Positions 29,809 to 47,564 of a stretch of 64,000 bases of DNA are shown here, piece by piece. Both the position numbers and the translations under genes were made by a program. The DNA is taken from positions 5,013,001-5,077,000 of the forward strand of contig NZ_CP017147.1 of NCBI RefSeq assembly GCF_001741865.1, in the 5' to 3' direction. The stretch comes from Bosea vaviloviae. Lineage in GTDB: Bacteria > Pseudomonadota > Alphaproteobacteria > Rhizobiales > Beijerinckiaceae. Within the stretch, counting starts at the first letter, position 1, and each line of letters opens with the position of its first letter. The notes beneath the pieces are model-generated. The model saw only the letters and a list, made by a program, of their open reading frames with translations. It searched no databases and was not told the DNA's origin.

Positions 29809-30791
29809 ACCCGATCCGTCTCCTTGCCGCCACGACGCTGCTACTGCTCGCTGTCGGCCCCGTCGTCGCGGCCGACGCCAAGGGCTGCCGCGACCTTGCC
29901 GGCCTCAAGCGCTTCGAGCGTTCCGAGATACTCGAATGCGACGGCAAGAACTTCGCCGAATACATCCTGCCGACCGGGACAGTCAAAGGTTACGACTTCA
30001 CCGCCAAGCGCGGCCAGTTTGCGACCAAACTCGATCTGGAGGGCCGGCTCAGCCGCAGCGCCTATGTCGTGCCGCCAGGCCCGTCCGCCGCGGAGGTCTC
30101 CCGCAACTACCGCGTCGAGCTGGCCGACAAGGGCTTCACATTCCTGTTCGAGGCCAAGCAGGCCGAGGTCGGCTGGCTGATGGGGAAGGTCTTCGAGAAT
30201 GAAGGACCAGGCGGGGCGCTCCTCGGCTACAGCCCGGAAGAGGCCCGCTATATCGCCGCAGAAAAGGAGGAGAACGGCGTGAAGATGCATCTTGCGATCT
30301 TCATCGTCGAGTACAAGGACGGCCATCACCCCAGAACGCGCCTGCAGAAGGGCCAGGTGGTGGTGCGCGTCGACATGCTCGAATCCGGCGCACTGAAACA
30401 GCAGATGGTGCTGGTCTCGGCCGCCGAGATTGCCCGCAGTCTGGACCAAGCCGGCAAGGTCGCTCTCTACGGCCTGTTGTTCGACTTCAACAAGGCGACG
30501 CTCCAGCCCGGTTCGCGGCCGACGCTCGACGAGATCGCGAAATTTCTCAAGGCGAATCCCACCCAGAGCGTCCATGTCGTGGGCCACACCGACAATGTCG
30601 GCGGGGTGGAATCCAATCAGAAGCTATCGCAGGCGCGTGCCGCGACGGTCGTCGCCGAGCTCGCCAAGACTCACGGCATCGCGCCAGGCCGACTGCGCGC
30701 AGCCGGTCTCGGCCTTCTCGCACCAGTCGCCAGCAACACGACAGAGGATGGCCGCGCGAAGAACCGCCGCGTGGAGCTGCTGCCGCAATAA
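29805..30791 (+). CDS. OmpA-family peptidoglycan-binding protein
   Basis: A 328-residue periplasmic or outer-membrane-associated protein. Residues 1-23 are a signal peptide (VVAADA). The middle (about 25-210) is an uncharacterised region. The C-terminal OmpA domain (about 215-328) begins LYGLLFDFNKATLQPGSRPT and has the peptidoglycan-contact signature VVGHTDNVGG and NRRVEL. It should bind diaminopimelate of the cell wall. It forms a two-gene unit with the preceding secreted protein. The gene ends 20 bases from the 3' boundary of the convergent group II intron. Confidence 0.85.
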   Translation: MNPIRLLAATTLLLLAVGPVVAADAKGCRDLAGLKRFERSEILECDGKNFAEYILPTGTVKGYDFTAKRGQFATKLDLEGRLSRSAYVVPPGPSAAEVSRNYRVELADKGFTFLFEAKQAEVGWLMGKVFENEGPGGALLGYSPEEARYIAAEKEENGVKMHLAIFIVEYKDGHHPRTRLQKGQVVVRVDMLESGALKQQMVLVSAAEIARSLDQAGKVALYGLLFDFNKATLQPGSRPTLDEIAKFLKANPTQSVHVVGHTDNVGGVESNQKLSQARAATVVAELAKTHGIAPGRLRAAGLGLLAPVASNTTEDGRAKNRRVELLPQ

Positions 30792-30810
30792 CAGGTCCAG
30801 TATGCCCCAG

Positions 30811-31436
30811 ATCGGGATAGGGGGGAGCCGTGAGGCTCCGCCCCTCCCACACCACCCGGCATGCGGGTCCGCACCGGGCGGTTGGAGCAGTTGAGGTCGC
30901 CAAGCTTGTAGGTCTCGCGGCTTGGCGCCTGGGTTTGCGCAATCTGGTTCGGCGGATTTGATTTCTCGCTGCCGTGGCCTTTCGGGCTTCACCCTATCTG
31001 CCGAAACGGCGAGCTTCGCTGGCGCGAACATCTGAGACCGTTCAAATCCGATAACCAGCAGGCTCTCCCTTCCACTGCTTCGGCCCTTCGCTCCCCTACG
31101 GCAGCTACTATGGCCTCTGCTGACTTCTCGCTCCGGCTCGACACCGTCGCCCTTTCAGGCATGAGGCGAGATCTCCCCAGGTAAGAACGCACTCCTTCAC
31201 CGCACGACCGCCGGATCTACGCCGCTTCCCCTTGATCACGAGAGCTTCACGGTTCGTTGCCCGCTCGCCCTGGTCGGCAGCGCCTTCTATCCGGTTCTTG
31301 TGCATCGGCCCGCAGCTTCGCTCCACGCTTCCTCCCCACACTCGGTCACCCTCATGCAGTTGCGCTTCACTTTGCTCGTTGTGAACAACTCACGATGGGA
31401 CTTGCACCCACAAGAGTGCGCCCATGCTGGGCGCAC
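30811..31436 (-). mobile_element. ORF-less group II intron downstream of the rpoC terminator
   Basis: Read on the minus strand, the 5' boundary is GTGCGCCCAGCATGGGCGCA, a typical group II 5' end that folds at once. Internal stretches such as AGGAGTGCGTTCTTACCTGG and AAGTCAGCAGAGGCCATAGT are familiar from intron domains that precede the reverse-transcriptase gene. The 3' end has a domain V-like hairpin (CCGCCCGGTGCGGACCCGCA then TGCCGGGTGGT, about 30855-30889) and a domain VI-like stem followed by CCCCCTATCCCGAT. At about 626 nt there is no room for a reverse transcriptase, and no such frame exists. It lies five bases after the T tract of the rpoC terminator, in the same orientation, which is the insertion habit of group IIC introns. 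Boundaries are by motif and could be off by a few bases. Splicing would need an RT supplied in trans. Confidence 0.75.
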
Positions 31437-31440
31437 AACG

Positions 31441-31466
31441 AAAAAAGGCCGCCCCAAGGGGCGGCC
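31441..31466 (-). terminator. Rho-independent terminator after rpoC
   Basis: Perfect nine-base arms GGCCGCCCC / GGGGCGGCC with a two-base loop and, on the minus strand, TTTTTT after the stem. It ends the rif transcript. The group II intron begins four bases beyond the T run. Confidence 0.9.
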
Positions 31467-31494
31467 CTGTTCGTTCGCGCAAACGCGGCGCGTC

Positions 31495-35712
<4,218 letters not shown>

Positions 35713-35839
35713 CGCCTGTCTCCTACCGCCGGCGGGGGATAAGACCGCCCTGCCCGGCTATCATAACCATCGGCCTGCGGCGTGAGTGCCGCAGGCATTA
35801 TCTCGTTCCCGGCGCGTCTTGAGCGACGCGCCGTGCGGC

Positions 35840-39961
<4,122 letters not shown>

Positions 39962-39984
39962 TTTGTTCCTCGCAATCTCTCGGA

Positions 39985-40039
39985 CGGCTCACCCGGCAGT
40001 CTGCCGCAGTCAAAGGCGGCTTGGCCGCCGGGTGAGCCG
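39985..40039. other. Stem-loop just upstream of rpoB
   Basis: Perfect 13-base arms CGGCTCACCCGGC (39985-39997) and GCCGGGTGAGCCG (40027-40039), about 24 bases before the rpoB start. On the rplJL-rpoBC transcript this could be a processing or translation-control structure; the equivalent E. coli region contains an RNase III site. Confidence 0.5.
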
Positions 40040-40143
40040 TTCGGCGCATCATCGCGCCGACATCATCTGAACTGGAGCCCACAACGCAAGGTTGCGCCGG
40101 AAGCTTTCTCAACCTGTCCGCACGCAAGTACGGAAACGACGCA

Positions 40144-40182
40144 ACAGCCCCGGAGGCGGAAAACCGCCCCGGGACTGTCTGT
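40144..40182 (-). terminator. Possible attenuator between rplL and rpoB
   Basis: On the minus strand AGTCCCGGGGCGG, TTTT loop, CCGCCTCCGGGGCT forms a strong stem about 40 bases after rplL, followed by a weak T-containing run (GTTGCG). A leaky terminator here would lower rpoBC expression relative to L7/L12, as known in E. coli. Confidence 0.5.
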
Positions 40183-40219
40183 GTTGACTAGGGTCGGACC
40201 GGCATCATGCCGGCCCAGC

Positions 40220-40594
<375 letters not shown>

Positions 40595-40648
40595 GGTTAA
40601 GTTCCTACGTAAAAGAGGTTCGAACGTTGATCAGGGGTAACTGGCCGT

Positions 40649-41164
40649 TCAGGCCGCATCCTTGTCGGCATATGCCTGAAACACGCGCGCGAGCTTCGCA
40701 GCAGGCGCGGTCGAGAGCTGGGCAAGCTTGGTTGCAGGAGCCTGAAGCAGGCCGAGCAACTTGGCGCGCAGTTCGTCGAGCGAGGGCATCGTGGCCAGGG
40801 CCTTGATGCCGTCGGGGTTCAGGGCGGTCTTGCCCATCGCGCCGCCGAGGATGACGAGCTTGTCATTGTCCTTGGCGAAAGCGGTGGCGACCTTCGGCGC
40901 CGCGACCGGATCGTTGGAATAAGCGATCAGGGTGGGACCCGTCAGCAGGTTGCTGATGGACGCGACGTCGGTGCCTTCAAGAGCGATCTTGGCCAGCCGG
41001 TTCTTTGCGACCTTCACGGTGGCGCCATTGGCCTTCATCTCGCGACGAAGCTTCTGGAACTGGGCCACCGTCAAACCCGCATAGTGGGCCACGACGACGA
41101 CCGACGTGTTCGCAAACACACCGTTCAGCGTCGCGACGGCATCATTCTTTGCCGTTCTATCCAC
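40649..41164 (-). CDS. rplJ: 50S ribosomal protein L10
   Basis: A 171-residue L10, anchor of the L7/L12 stalk. The start is a GTG at 41162-41164 after GGAGAG; it yields the usual [20 protein letters not shown]. An upstream ATG in the same frame adds 21 residues without homology. The C-terminal helix that carries L12 dimers is present. L10 commonly represses its own operon through the leader; see the 505-bp gap upstream. Confidence 0.95.
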   Translation of the reverse strand: MDRTAKNDAVATLNGVFANTSVVVVAHYAGLTVAQFQKLRREMKANGATVKVAKNRLAKIALEGTDVASISNLLTGPTLIAYSNDPVAAPKVATAFAKDNDKLVILGGAMGKTALNPDGIKALATMPSLDELRAKLLGLLQAPATKLAQLSTAPAAKLARVFQAYADKDAA

Positions 41165-41669
41165 TGGGCTCTCTCCGGTAGGCGGCAGGCTTGAGGGCTT
41201 GCCGCCGGTTGCACGTGTCGCTCTCAAGAAACCCCGGTTGACACCGGCGCTGGATAAGAGCGACGCTCAGTGCCCTGTCCCCGCTCTTGACCGTTGCCGG
41301 CCGCGATCGGGCGAGATGGTTCGAACCGTCTTCGGGACCTTGCGATCCCGCTTGAGCTCTTGCACCGTCTATGCAGGCCTCTTGGCGAAATTATGCCCCC
41401 AGCCGAAGCCGAGGAGCACCTGCAGTCTCAGACAGGACTGGATGATTCGGGCCCAAAGATCGCTCTTCGCGCCCCAAACACCCATTCTTCGGCGGCAAAC
41501 CGCCGAAAAACGCGAAACAGACCCCCTCGTGCGAAGCACGCTGGAGCCCACATCACTTATGGAAACAGGCCTGCGTCTTAACGCTTTCGCCTGCTTCTGC
41601 CAAGTGGGGACTTGACCCCGTCGGATCAAGCCCGGGCAACGGCCGGCGCGAAGCCGGCCGTCAGGCCTC
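41165..41669. other. Long leader region between rplA and rplJ
   Basis: About 500 bases with no supported gene. Directly after the rplA stop is the stem ACGGCCGGC / GCCGGCCGT (41639-41661), without a T run. A second stem TTCGGCGG-TTTG-CCGCCGAA lies at 41488-41507. The length fits an rplJL promoter plus an L10-binding leader, but I could not confirm the L10 kink-turn fold by eye. Confidence 0.45.
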
Positions 41670-42368
<699 letters not shown>

Positions 42369-42381
42369 CGTCTGTTTCCCC

Positions 42382-42813
42382 TCAGCCCACGACTTCCAGG
42401 CCCATGGACCGGGCGGAGCCCTTGATCATGGACGAGGCGGATTCGATCGAATCGCAGTTGAGATCGGCCATCTTCTTCTCGGCGATCTCAGTGATCTGAG
42501 CGACGGTGACCTTGCCGACATTGCCGCCGCGACCAGGCGTCTTCGAGCCGGCAGTCAGGCCAGCGGCCTTCTTCAGCCAGTACGAGACCGGCGGCTGCTT
42601 CATCTCGAAGGTGAAGGAGCGATCCTGATACGCGGTGATGATCACCGGGATCGGCATGCCCTTTTCCATCTGCGCGGTCTTCGCGTTGAAGGCCTTGCAG
42701 AATTCCATGATGTTGAGGCCGCGCTGACCCAGCGCCGGACCGATCGGCGGCGACGGATTGGCCGCGCCCGCCGGAACCTGAAGCTTCACGTAACCCGTGA
42801 TCTTCTTTGCCAT
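42382..42813 (-). CDS. rplK: 50S ribosomal protein L11
   Basis: A 143-residue L11 ([20 protein letters not shown]), GTPase-centre protein needed for RelA activation; the proline-rich hinge [20 protein letters not shown] is intact. Ribosome-binding site AGGAG. About 208 bp separate it from nusG; these hold no gene. Confidence 0.98.
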   Translation of the reverse strand: MAKKITGYVKLQVPAGAANPSPPIGPALGQRGLNIMEFCKAFNAKTAQMEKGMPIPVIITAYQDRSFTFEMKQPPVSYWLKKAAGLTAGSKTPGRGGNVGKVTVAQITEIAEKKMADLNCDSIESASSMIKGSARSMGLEVVG

Positions 42814-43021
42814 GATGGCTGCTCCTGCCGTCCGCTCCGACGCCTATCGGAACGACGACGCCCTGCCCGCGAACTGCTTCGCTCGGGGTCAGGGTGGTTG
42901 CAGAGCGTGGTGCGGCGCCGTTGATCCGGCTGGCGACCGGCACGCCTCCCACGCGGTTGAGGCGCCGCCTATGACACAGGGCGGCGCCGAAGGGAAGCCC
43001 CGAAAGGCCTTCCGATAATGC

Positions 43022-43555
43022 TCAGAGCTTCTCGACCTGCCCGTATTCGAGCTCGACCGGGGTCGCGCGGCCGAAGATCGAGACCGCGACCTTGAGCCGG
43101 GCGCGACCGTGATCGACATCCTCGACCACGCCGTTGAACGAGGCGAAGGGCCCGTCGGAGACCTTCACCTGCTCGCCGATCTCGAAGACGACCGTCGGCT
43201 TGGGCCGCTCGATGCCCTCGGCGACCTGGCCCTTGATCCGCATCGCCTCGACCTCGGGGATCGGCATGGGCTTGGCCTTGTCGGCGCCCAGGAAGCCGGT
43301 GACCTTCGGCGTGTTCTTGATCAGGTGATAGACCTCGTCGGTCATCTCGCACTTCACCAGCACATAGCCGGGGAAGAACTTGCGCTCGGCATCGACCTTG
43401 CGGCCGCGCCGAACCTCGACGACCTTCTCGGTCGGCACCAGGACCTCGTCGAACTTGTCGGCGAGATTGCGCTGCGCCGCCTGATCGCGGATCGACTGCG
43501 CGACCTTGTTCTCGAAGTTGGAATAGGCGTGGACGATGTACCAGCGAGTTGTCAC
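43022..43555 (-). CDS. nusG: Transcription termination/antitermination protein NusG
   Basis: A 177-residue factor: NGN domain (RWYIVHAYSNFENKVAQSIR) that binds the RNA polymerase clamp and a C-terminal KOW domain (GEQVKVSDGPFASFNGVVED) that binds Rho or S10. It starts with GTG. It lies 14 bp after secE, the normal pairing. Confidence 0.97.
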   Translation of the reverse strand: MTTRWYIVHAYSNFENKVAQSIRDQAAQRNLADKFDEVLVPTEKVVEVRRGRKVDAERKFFPGYVLVKCEMTDEVYHLIKNTPKVTGFLGADKAKPMPIPEVEAMRIKGQVAEGIERPKPTVVFEIGEQVKVSDGPFASFNGVVEDVDHGRARLKVAVSIFGRATPVELEYGQVEKL

Positions 43556-43569
43556 GTGTCTGATTCCGT

Positions 43570-43764
43570 TCAGCGTGCGCCGAGGATGATGCCGAGCGAC
43601 CAGCGAATGATCGTATCGGTGAAAAGGAAGAACAGGCTCGAGACGACCACCATGGCGAGCACGAGACCCGTCGTGATCAGCGTCTCGCGCCGAGACGGCC
43701 AGGTGACCTTCGTCGCTTCGGTGCGAACGTCCTGCAGGAAGCTGAAGGGGTTGGTCTTAGCCAT
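43570..43764 (-). CDS. secE: Preprotein translocase subunit SecE
   Basis: A 64-residue single-span SecE, the short form typical of most bacteria. The amphipathic segment FLQDVRTEATKVTWPSRRET precedes one transmembrane helix (TTGLVLAMVVVSSLFFLF). The ATG at 43762-43764 is chosen; a longer in-frame extension of 51 residues is Arg-rich and unlike SecE. Confidence 0.95.
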   Translation of the reverse strand: MAKTNPFSFLQDVRTEATKVTWPSRRETLITTGLVLAMVVVSSLFFLFTDTIIRWSLGIILGAR

Positions 43765-43944
43765 CGTATCACCTCGGGTTCCAAAACCGCGCTCCGGCCC
43801 TCGCCGAAGGCCGAATCGGCCGTCCTGAAACATTCGCGGCGCGGGGCTCGTGGAGCCGCGCGCCGTCATGACGTGCCTCTTACAACGGGCTGCAGCGTTA
43901 GCCAAGCGCCTTTTCAAGGGCCTGCGAGCAGCCCCAGACAGGAG

Positions 43945-44676
43945 CTAGAGGCGTTTGCAGCCCAGCAGCAGGAAGGATGGCCGCTCCCGCTCCTTCGCCC
44001 ATTCCGGATGGGCCGCGACCTGATCCTCGCTCGGAGCCCATTCCACGCAATGCGTCAGGGCAAAGCCGGCGCGGTGGAGCAAATCGAGATAGGTCGCGAT
44101 CGTGCGGTGCTGCTTGATCACGCCCTTCGCCAGCCAGTCCGTCCTGCGCGGCCCTTCCGCCAGATAGCCGTTCACCGGCCAGGCCGGCTGCCCGTCGGGA
44201 TCGAGCGACCAGCCCTGATGAGCAGGAGCCGTCATCAAGGGATGTTCGACCGAGCAGACCAGCATGCCGCCGGGCGGCAACGCCTGCCCGACCCTCTCGA
44301 GCAACCCGCCCAGGTCCGTCAGATAGTGAAAGGCAAGCGAGCTATAGGCGAGATCGAAGCTGGCGGGTGCGGGCGCGAAGCGCTCCAGATCGGCCCGCTC
44401 ATAGCTGGCGGCTTTGTCCCCGGTCTCTGCCCGCGCCCGTGCCAGCATGCGCTCGGAGACATCGACGCCGAGCACGCTCGCCGCGCCGTTCTCCCGCGCC
44501 CAGCGGCAGAACCAGCCAAAGCCGCAGCCGAGATCGAGAACTCTGAGGCCGCGCAGATCGGGAAGGAAGCTTTGCAGCACCGGCCATTCCGGCGCGCCGG
44601 CGAGGCCGTGGACCGAACGCGGCAGCTGGCTGTAGGCACTGAAGAAAGCCGGCGTATCGTAGATGTTCTGCGTCAT
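43945..44676 (-). CDS. Class I SAM-dependent methyltransferase
   Basis: A 243-residue Rossmann-fold methyltransferase (Methyltransf_11 type). Motif I VLDLGCGFGWF begins at residue 46; the acidic ribose-binding residue is in VLGVDVSERML; post-motif DLAYSSLAFHYL follows. The substrate is likely a small molecule (ubiE/tam-like class), but cannot be named. It is an insertion between tRNA-Trp and secE, which are usually adjacent in this order. A 180-bp gap separates it from secE. Confidence 0.85.
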   Translation of the reverse strand: MTQNIYDTPAFFSAYSQLPRSVHGLAGAPEWPVLQSFLPDLRGLRVLDLGCGFGWFCRWARENGAASVLGVDVSERMLARARAETGDKAASYERADLERFAPAPASFDLAYSSLAFHYLTDLGGLLERVGQALPPGGMLVCSVEHPLMTAPAHQGWSLDPDGQPAWPVNGYLAEGPRRTDWLAKGVIKQHRTIATYLDLLHRAGFALTHCVEWAPSEDQVAAHPEWAKERERPSFLLLGCKRL

Positions 44677-44725
44677 CGGCGATCTACAGAACCAACCGGC
44701 GCCGGAAACCGGCTTCGTGCGGGAC

Positions 44726-44801
44726 TGGCAGGGGCGGTAGGGCTCGAACCTACGACAACCGGTTTTGGAGACCGGTACTCTACCAACTGAGCTACACCCC
44801 T
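44726..44801 (-). tRNA. tRNA-Trp (anticodon CCA)
   Basis: A 76-nt cloverleaf on the minus strand starting AGGGGTGTAGCTCAGTTGG, with anticodon loop CTCCAAA (CCA), T arm GTAGGTTCGAGCCCTAC and acceptor CGCCCCT, discriminator G and encoded CCA. The acceptor stem pairs fully apart from one G-U. tRNA-Trp upstream of secE is the standard arrangement in alphaproteobacteria. Confidence 0.97.
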
Positions 44802-44862
44802 GTAGTCGGCGATGCTTTGCCTCAAGGCGCGGAGGTTTTCAAGTCGAAAACGCAGCCGATCA

Positions 44863-45765
44863 TCATCCTGTGCGATAGGGTCCGAGTTCCCTGGCATAGC
44901 GCTCGACCAGCTTCAGGCCGAATTCCGTCGGCCGCAGCGCCGGGCCGCGATCATGGATGGCGATCCCCGCCCGCGCCCCGAATATCCGCTTGCCATAGCA
45001 GAGCAGGGCCTCGATCGACTGCATGATGAAGATAATGGCCGGCAGCACCTCCCGGTAGACGGCCTCGGCCTTCGCTTCATCCCTCGCAATATAGTGATTA
45101 TAGGCGCGCAGCGCATAGTCGATCGTGTCTGGCGCCAGGATCATGCCGACGCAGCCGGCGCGGAGATTGTCGATCAATTCGAGCCCACCCCGGCCATTCA
45201 GGATCGGCAAGCGCCCTTCGGTGACCGCGATCAGCCGCTCGATCTCGACGACGGAGCCCTCTCCCTTGATGAGGCAGATGTTCGGGTGCTGCCGCACCAG
45301 TTCGCGAATGTCCTCCGCCGACAGGCCGCGGCCCATATAGGCAGGGGCGTTCTGGATCGCGACCGGTAACGAGGTCGCCTCGGCGACGCGCCCGAAGAAG
45401 CGGATATACTCGGCTGCGCCGAAGCTGCCGACCATGGGCGGCTGGAGAATCACCCAATCGGCGCCATTCCGCTCCGCGACACGGACGAGATCGATCTGTT
45501 CCGCCACCGACGAGCCGAAGATGGTGAAGGCGAGCGGCTTGCGGCCGGCAACGTCCTCCGCCATCCATTCCATGACCGTGCGGCGCTCGGCAATGGTGAG
45601 CTTCGAGACCTCGGTGGCGAGGCCAAGCGCCGCCATGCCCTGCACATCGAGATCGAGGCTGATCTGTGTCTGCCGGCGCATCGCATCCCGATCCAGCCGC
45701 TCCTGCGCGTCGAACAGGGCAAAGACGATCGAATGGATGCCGGGAAAGGGTGGCTTGAAATGCAT
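44863..45765 (-). CDS. Dihydrodipicolinate synthase (DapA)-family aldolase
   Basis: A 300-residue TIM-barrel class I aldolase. The Schiff-base lysine is in NICLIKGEGS (about 166), and the conserved Tyr of the catalytic triad in IQNAPAYMGRG (about 139). The N-terminal GIHSIVFALFDAQERLD replaces the classical GG-TPF segment, so it is probably not the lysine-biosynthesis DapA but one of the many paralogs acting on other 2-oxo acids. No neighbouring catabolic genes reveal the substrate. It stands between tRNA-Trp and tuf2. Confidence 0.82.
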   Translation of the reverse strand: MHFKPPFPGIHSIVFALFDAQERLDRDAMRRQTQISLDLDVQGMAALGLATEVSKLTIAERRTVMEWMAEDVAGRKPLAFTIFGSSVAEQIDLVRVAERNGADWVILQPPMVGSFGAAEYIRFFGRVAEATSLPVAIQNAPAYMGRGLSAEDIRELVRQHPNICLIKGEGSVVEIERLIAVTEGRLPILNGRGGLELIDNLRAGCVGMILAPDTIDYALRAYNHYIARDEAKAEAVYREVLPAIIFIMQSIEALLCYGKRIFGARAGIAIHDRGPALRPTEFGLKLVERYARELGPYRTG

Positions 45766-45819
45766 CGGGCATGCTCCTCCATGATCGGAGCGGCTGGGTC
45801 CGCTCTCTCAGATGGATCT

Positions 45820-45863
45820 AGAGCATCGGCCCGAAAAGTGGGAACCGGCTTTCGGGGCAAGCC
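45820..45863. repeat. Palindromic repeat, copy 4
   Basis: AGAGCATCGGCCCGAAAAGT followed by GGGAACCGGCTTTCGGGGC has the family core GTGGGAACCGG. It is followed after ten bases by a separate, perfect long hairpin (45873-45931). Together they fill most of the gap between the aldolase gene and tuf2; the aldolase gene starts just before it, the tuf2 terminator lies beyond. Confidence 0.7.
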
Positions 45864-45872
45864 TATGCAGAA

Positions 45873-45931
45873 TCAAAGCTCTACAGCATCAGACCGAATA
45901 CGATATTCGGTCTGATGCTGTAGAGCTTTGA
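45873..45931. repeat. Perfect 28-bp-arm hairpin
   Basis: The left arm 45873-45900 and right arm 45904-45931 are exact complements, with loop CGA. The arms contain CTCTACAGCATCAGACCG. A stem this long without mismatch points to recent origin or strong constraint. Confidence 0.85.
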
Positions 45932-46004
45932 ATTCGCGGGCAGCGCATAGCGCTTCGGCGAGCCAGCCGCGCGGCATGGGCATAGGCATGCCGTGGGCAG
46001 AAAC

Positions 46005-46034
46005 AGAAAAGGGCGGTGTTTCCACCGCCCTTTC
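46005..46034 (-). terminator. Rho-independent terminator after tuf2
   Basis: On the minus strand AAAGGGCGGTG, short loop, CACCGCCCTTT, then TTC-TGTTTC. It lies about 100 bases after the tuf2 stop, beyond the displaced tuf tail, and shares its stem sequence with the rplQ terminator. Confidence 0.8.
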
Positions 46035-46058
46035 AAAGCTTTGCAGCCGATTCTTGAA

Positions 46059-46091
46059 TCAAGCGATGATGCTTGCGACGACGCCTGCACC
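46059..46091 (-). pseudogene. Displaced relic of the tuf 3' end
   Basis: Minus-strand GGTGCAGGCGTCGTCGCAAG plus CATCATCGC-TGA reads [14 protein letters not shown], the last residues of EF-Tu. It matches the tuf1 ending in all but a few bases, but lies 42 bases downstream of the functional tuf2 stop and is not joined to the gene. It looks like the original tuf2 tail, pushed out by an insertion that supplied a new one. Confidence 0.7.
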
Positions 46092-46132
46092 GCAAAAGCC
46101 TGCGGTTTCCGCTGGCGTCGTTGTTGCTTCGA

Positions 46133-47323
<1,191 letters not shown>

Positions 47324-47371
47324 GACACCTGTTTCCTGACAACGGCCCTACGAGGCCTGAAAAGCGCGGTC

Positions 47372-47400
47372 GCATTAGGGGTTTTTGGTGGAGGATGCAA
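47372..47400 (-). promoter_or_regulatory. Candidate promoter for tuf2
   Basis: On the minus strand TTGCAT (47395-47400) and TAATGC (47372-47377) are 17 bases apart, about 50 bases before the ATG. Both hexamers are partial matches. Confidence 0.4.
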
Positions 47401-47564
47401 GTTGCGGCTTCGCCACCGGCAGGCCTTGCGGAGCCGCATCACGAGGGCGACAGCCGCAGAGCTAGGCCGGCACGCTCCAGCGACCGCCAATACGCTTCAG
47501 CAAATGCGCCGTCGCGGGGAAGCCATTGGACGGCGTGCTCGCAACATCGCCAGCATCTGGATCA

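Noticed and set aside
42814..43021. Small gene or leader RNA between nusG and rplK
   Set aside because: Open frames here lack start signals, and I could not recognise a defined leader fold.
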